Of a DNA stretch of 8,035 nt, positions 4,640 to 8,035 are shown piece after piece. The first letter of the stretch is position 1. Each line of letters begins with the position of its first letter. Both the position numbers and the translations under genes were made by a program. Origin of the DNA: Deltaproteobacteria bacterium (GTDB lineage Bacteria > Desulfobacterota > JADFXK01); contig JADFYA010000049.1 of the NCBI GenBank assembly GCA_015233285.1, forward strand, positions 6,044 to 14,078, written 5' to 3'. The notes below the pieces were generated by a model. That model did no database searches, was not told the DNA's origin, and was given only the letters and a program-made list of their open reading frames with translations.

Positions 4640-7033
4640 CTAAATAAGCCGACTAATGATATCCAGGAGATTGCCTTGATCAAAACTGCTCTTGATGATA
4701 TAGGCATTAGCCCCCACGTCGATGCCGCGCTCCCGGTCTTGGGGGGATTCCAGGCCGGTGACCAACACGACCGGAATCTCTTCAAGACGTTTGTCCTGAC
4801 GAATTTTTGATGTTAAATCAAAGCCATTCATTCGAGGCATCTCTACATCTGAGATTATCAGATCAAAATCGTCCGTTCTTAACCAAGAATACGCGTCGAC
4901 TCCATCGACTGCCGTCTTGACGGTATAACCGGCTGATTCTAAAATATTTTTTATCAGCATCCGAGAGGTGATGGAATCCTCGGCCACCAGGATTGACTTC
5001 TTTTTCTTCTCTCCTACTCTGTCTTTAGACACCAGGGGTTGGACTCGCCCCGGACCGGGCTTTGAGGCCGATTTCATCAGATCATGAATGTTTAATATGG
5101 GCACGACCCGGCCGGAACCAAGCACCGTGGCTCCGGCTATGTTTCGGACCCGGCTGAGTTGATTCCCCAGGCTTTTGACCAAGACCTCTTGCTCGCCCAG
5201 GACCTCGTCAACCCTAAACGCGATTTTTTTGTCAATCGTTTCCACCACCACTATGGGGAAAAAGGCTGATTCTCCATTTTTTTCGGCGACCAGCGGCAGT
5301 TCCAAGACTTCGGCCAGTTCGACCAGAGATACCGGCCATTCTTCCAATAAAACAGTGGCCTTGTTTTCCACCGTTTGGACTTCTTTTGGAGATACCCGGG
5401 AGACTCGCTGAATATGGGCACTGGGCAGGGCAAATAGATGATCCGCCACCTGGACTAAGACACACCTGAAAGAAGATAAGGTCAGAGGCAAGACCATCTT
5501 AAAAGTAGAGCCCTGGCCGAGCCTGGTGGCGATAGCCAACTGCCCCCCCAGTTGTTCGATGTTTTCCTTAACTACGGACATCCCCACACCTCTGCCCGAG
5601 ATGGTCGTTATCATCGAACTGGTGGAGAGTTCCGGCCGGCAGATCAGAGATAGGGCCTCTTGATCAGTCAACTGGGCGACTTCATTCTGGGTCAGGATCC
5701 CGCGCTTAACCGCTTCCGCCTTGATCTTGACTAGATCAATACCCTGGCCGTCATCTGAAAAGACGATTTCGACTTTACTGCTTTCCCTTTGGGAAACAAC
5801 GATGTCGATGCTCCCGCGGCGGGGTTTCCCCTTTGTTTCTCTCTGGTCCGGATGTTCCACACCATGGTCGATGGCGTTGCGGATAAGGTGGATGAAGGGG
5901 TCCTTTATTCGTTCGAGGATCCGGCGGCCTATCTCTATATCGCCCCCCTGGAATCTCAAGTCCACCTCTTTGCCCCGATCCCGGGAGATGTCACGGATGA
6001 TTCGGGGAAGGATATCAAAGAGGGTGGTGAATGGGAGCATGGTGGCTTTTCTGGTGTCCTCCACCAGATCGTCGATCATCAGTCTGAGGGTGTGACTATC
6101 CTGGTCTGCGGCTTTGGCCAGGGCCTTGAACTCCCGTCCCAGATAGCCGGCATGATCTCGGGTCCATTCCAGATACTCTAATATCTTGGCCAGCTTGTTT
6201 AAATTCTGATGATTCTCTTTGGGGCCGTCGGACTTGCCGACCAGTCGGCGGAGCCAGCGACACTCGGATTCTATGGCATGCTGGCGGGTCCGCAACAGAT
6301 CAACGGATTGGGTTGTGCTTTTCAGTAGACTCACCTGTTGATTGGCGGCAATTTTCAGGGCGATCAACTCTTCCGCTTTTATTCTCAGAGAATATAGCTT
6401 AGCCGCAGATATTCTGACTGTCTCGGATACCAATGGTTTGGCCTGGCAAGATTGGATCCAGAGATCGGATTTGGGCTGATCAGGAGGATCGGACTCTTGT
6501 TGGCAAGAGTCATCTGAGGGCCATTCATTTTGGGGTTGTTCGCTGTTTGTTTCTTGATCAGATGGACTTATGATTTTAGGCGAATCAGCCGGCCGCAGGT
6601 CCGGAGGCGGAAGGGGAGGAGTCTCTTTCGGCTTTTTGAGCTGTTCGATCTGGAGGATAAGAGAAGATATCCTAGCCGGTTCCGGGGCCGCCTGGCCGGA
6701 GGCGGATTCGGTGAGCAGGAGATTGATAATGTCCAGAGATAAGTGAAGGACGTCAAATATCTCAGGCGACAGTTGTAGCTCGCCTTTTCTCAATAAGGCA
6801 AATACACTTTCAATGGCCTGACATATGTTCTCTATATCCCCAAGATTAACCGTCCGGGCCGCGCCCTTGAGGCTATGGGCTTCTCGAAACACCTCTTCGA
6901 TGAGTGTTTGTTGTCTTTCCTGATCAGAGGAGGTCTCATACTCCATTAAGCAAGAGGCCATGGCGTTGAGACGTTCTTCTGCTTCGGCCTTGAACGCGGC
7001 GCGGAGTTTTATCAGGAATTCTTCTTCATTCAT
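4640..7033 (-). CDS. cheA: Hybrid chemotaxis histidine kinase CheA with C-terminal receiver, WspE-like
   Basis: The 797-residue protein is longer than a classical CheA (about 650-670) because of a receiver at its end. The HPt domain (about 1-130) carries phospho-His53 in EAHSLKGAAR. A Pro/Asp/Ser/Gln-rich linker (about 132-200) stands where a P2 docking domain would be. Dimerisation helices follow (about 205-365). The ATP-binding domain (about 366-518) has the N-box HLIRNAIDHGVE, the G1 motif DDGQG (427-431) and the G2 motif SGRGVGM (479-485). A CheW-like coupling domain (about 520-655) comes next. A receiver (about 678-797) has Glu685, Asp686, phosphoacceptor Asp729 (SDVEMP), Thr759 and Lys781. 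Everything needed for ATP-driven autophosphorylation looks intact. The receptor gene lies 141 bases upstream and cheB 16 bases downstream. The start has AGGG six bases before ATG. The architecture matches WspE and FrzE; the receiver probably tunes phosphate flow. Confidence 0.95.
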   Translation of the reverse strand: MNEEEFLIKLRAAFKAEAEERLNAMASCLMEYETSSDQERQQTLIEEVFREAHSLKGAARTVNLGDIENICQAIESVFALLRKGELQLSPEIFDVLHLSLDIINLLLTESASGQAAPEPARISSLILQIEQLKKPKETPPLPPPDLRPADSPKIISPSDQETNSEQPQNEWPSDDSCQQESDPPDQPKSDLWIQSCQAKPLVSETVRISAAKLYSLRIKAEELIALKIAANQQVSLLKSTTQSVDLLRTRQHAIESECRWLRRLVGKSDGPKENHQNLNKLAKILEYLEWTRDHAGYLGREFKALAKAADQDSHTLRLMIDDLVEDTRKATMLPFTTLFDILPRIIRDISRDRGKEVDLRFQGGDIEIGRRILERIKDPFIHLIRNAIDHGVEHPDQRETKGKPRRGSIDIVVSQRESSKVEIVFSDDGQGIDLVKIKAEAVKRGILTQNEVAQLTDQEALSLICRPELSTSSMITTISGRGVGMSVVKENIEQLGGQLAIATRLGQGSTFKMVLPLTLSSFRCVLVQVADHLFALPSAHIQRVSRVSPKEVQTVENKATVLLEEWPVSLVELAEVLELPLVAEKNGESAFFPIVVVETIDKKIAFRVDEVLGEQEVLVKSLGNQLSRVRNIAGATVLGSGRVVPILNIHDLMKSASKPGPGRVQPLVSKDRVGEKKKKSILVAEDSITSRMLIKNILESAGYTVKTAVDGVDAYSWLRTDDFDLIISDVEMPRMNGFDLTSKIRQDKRLEEIPVVLVTGLESPQDRERGIDVGANAYIIKSSFDQGNLLDIISRLI

Positions 7034-7174
7034 AGCAGTCCCTACGGCCCGGAATAATCCAACGAGTAGACTGAATTTGGATAGATGGTGACATCGCGGG
7101 GTCCCAATCGATTGCTACTGGTTGCTTGTTGAAGATAATCGGCAACCTGCGACGAGTACCCGGTAGCCGGCGAT
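7034..7174. other. Gap between the receptor gene and cheA
   Basis: The 141 bases hold no convincing gene, terminator or promoter. A tiny CCGG-TAG-CCGG hairpin (7160-7170) has no T-run, so readthrough from the receptor gene into cheA is plausible. In Wsp clusters, two cheW-like genes and a cheR lie at this place. No trace of them is visible here. Confidence 0.45.
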
Positions 7175-8035
7175 TTAGACTTTGAATCTGCCGGCCAGAT
7201 TTCGCAGATGCCGCCCCATTTCTTCTAAACTTCTGATGGCGCTTTCTAAATTTCTGGCGACATCAACGTTTTGGATCCCGGCTTCTTTGATGTTGTCTAT
7301 GGCAATGGACAATTGATCCATCCCGGCCAATTGCTCTCTACTTGAAGCGGCGATTTGGATGGCGCTTTGAGCCGATTCGGCCAGATTACCGGCCAAGGAT
7401 TCTATGGCCTGGCCGGCCTGTGACGATAAGCTCACTCCGGCTTCCACCGCTTTACTCCCGCGTTCCGTGGCCATGATGGCGGCACTGGTGGCTTTTTGAA
7501 TCTCGCCCAATATGTTCTTGACCTGGGTAGTGGCTTCTTTTGATCTTTCCGCCAGGGATTTTACCTCCTGGGCGACCACGGAAAAGCCTTTGCCGTGCTC
7601 TCCGGCCTTGGCTGCTTCAATAGAAGCATTGACCGAGAGAAGATTGGATTGATCGGCCAGGTCGTTTACCGTGCTGATGATTTCGCCGATACTCTGGGTT
7701 TGTTCACTCAGTTTCATTATACTTTCAGCGACATATTCCATTTCATCGGCGATATGTTTCATTCCGTCGGCTGCCTCCAGGGTGGCTTTTCGGCCGCTGT
7801 CCGCAATTTGCGCCACCCGTTCCGATCTGGTCATGACCTGTTCCGCTTTATCATTAGAAAGCTGCGCCGTGTGCCGTAGTTCTTCGGCTGCAGTGGTCAT
7901 CTCGGTCAAAGAGGTGGATGATTCTGCGGCATTGGCACTCAGTTGAGTTGCCGTGGCCGAAATTTGGCGGGATGATTCGGCCACCTCACCGGAGTCGAAC
8001 GTAATGTTCTTTATTATTTCCTGAAGGTTTTCTAA
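7175..8035 (-). CDS. Methyl-accepting chemotaxis protein, C-terminal signalling domain (runs off right edge)
   Basis: The frame is open to the right edge, so these 286 residues are the C-terminal part of a longer receptor. A GTG at 7984 lies inside the coiled coil and is not taken as the start. The highly conserved hairpin tip [19 protein letters not shown] (7598-7654), followed by [19 protein letters not shown], contacts CheA and CheW. About 140 residues follow the tip and about 146 precede it, giving two roughly equal coiled-coil arms. This is compatible with a 40-heptad-type signalling domain. TTAAEEL (about residues 47-53 of the visible part) looks like a methylation site. The protein ends in AGRFKV without the NWETF-like pentapeptide that tethers CheR and CheB in some receptors. 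The sensor, membrane and HAMP parts lie outside the window, so the stimulus cannot be inferred. It heads the operon as seen here and is the WspA counterpart by position. Confidence 0.93.
   Translation of the reverse strand, partial: LENLQEIIKNITFDSGEVAESSRQISATATQLSANAAESSTSLTEMTTAAEELRHTAQLSNDKAEQVMTRSERVAQIADSGRKATLEAADGMKHIADEMEYVAESIMKLSEQTQSIGEIISTVNDLADQSNLLSVNASIEAAKAGEHGKGFSVVAQEVKSLAERSKEATTQVKNILGEIQKATSAAIMATERGSKAVEAGVSLSSQAGQAIESLAGNLAESAQSAIQIAASSREQLAGMDQLSIAIDNIKEAGIQNVDVARNLESAIRSLEEMGRHLRNLAGRFKV

Noticed and set aside
4160..4810. Plus-strand open frame of 216 codons across cheB and cheA
   Set aside because: It is antisense to two genes with intact catalytic motifs and shows Ser/Thr/Gly-rich shadow composition.
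7026..7094. Minus-strand 22-codon frame ahead of cheA, overlapping its start
   Set aside because: It has no good ribosome site, no recognisable product, and a length expected by chance.
7982..7984. GTG as the start codon of the receptor gene
   Set aside because: The frame continues to the right edge with coiled-coil sequence typical of a receptor, so the true start lies outside the window.

Overview
The window (roughly half G+C, tightly packed, most genes on the minus strand) looks like chromosomal DNA of a Gram-negative bacterium with signal-transduction-rich chemosensory gene sets. The hybrid CheA, the REC-GGDEF output and the stand-alone cyclic-nucleotide/FliG-like protein would suit a deltaproteobacterium (Desulfobacterota or a relative). 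That assignment is an inference from gene style, not from a marker gene. No rRNA, tRNA, CRISPR array, transposase or phage gene was seen.

Layout. From 1 to 712 (minus) lies the N-terminal part of a soluble histidine kinase that runs off the left edge. From 713 to 1166 is a long divergent intergenic region with short direct and inverted repeats and weak promoter candidates. From 1167 to 2381 (plus) is a 404-residue protein with an unusual domain order: a CRP-like cyclic-nucleotide-binding domain, a winged-helix-like stretch, an excisionase/MerR-like stretch, and a C-terminus resembling the C-terminal domain of the flagellar switch protein FliG. From 2382 to 2525 is a convergent gap with a possible weak terminator. 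From 2526 to the right edge (all minus) is a chemosensory operon, transcribed right to left: MCP signalling domain (partial, 7175-8035), hybrid CheA with a C-terminal receiver (4640-7033), CheB methylesterase (3571-4623), and a REC-GGDEF diguanylate cyclase (2526-3521).

How they work together. The gene order MCP, CheA-REC, CheB, REC-GGDEF matches wspA-wspE-wspF-wspR of the Wsp surface-sensing pathway, with no CheW or CheR gene at the equivalent place. The expected flow is: receptor controls CheA autophosphorylation, phosphate passes to the REC-GGDEF protein to make cyclic di-GMP, and CheB (with a CheR encoded elsewhere) resets the receptor. All key residues of these proteins appear intact. 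The convergent cyclic-nucleotide/FliG_C-like protein is the most unusual element. A tempting but unproven reading is that it senses a nucleotide second messenger and acts on the flagellar motor or on transcription.
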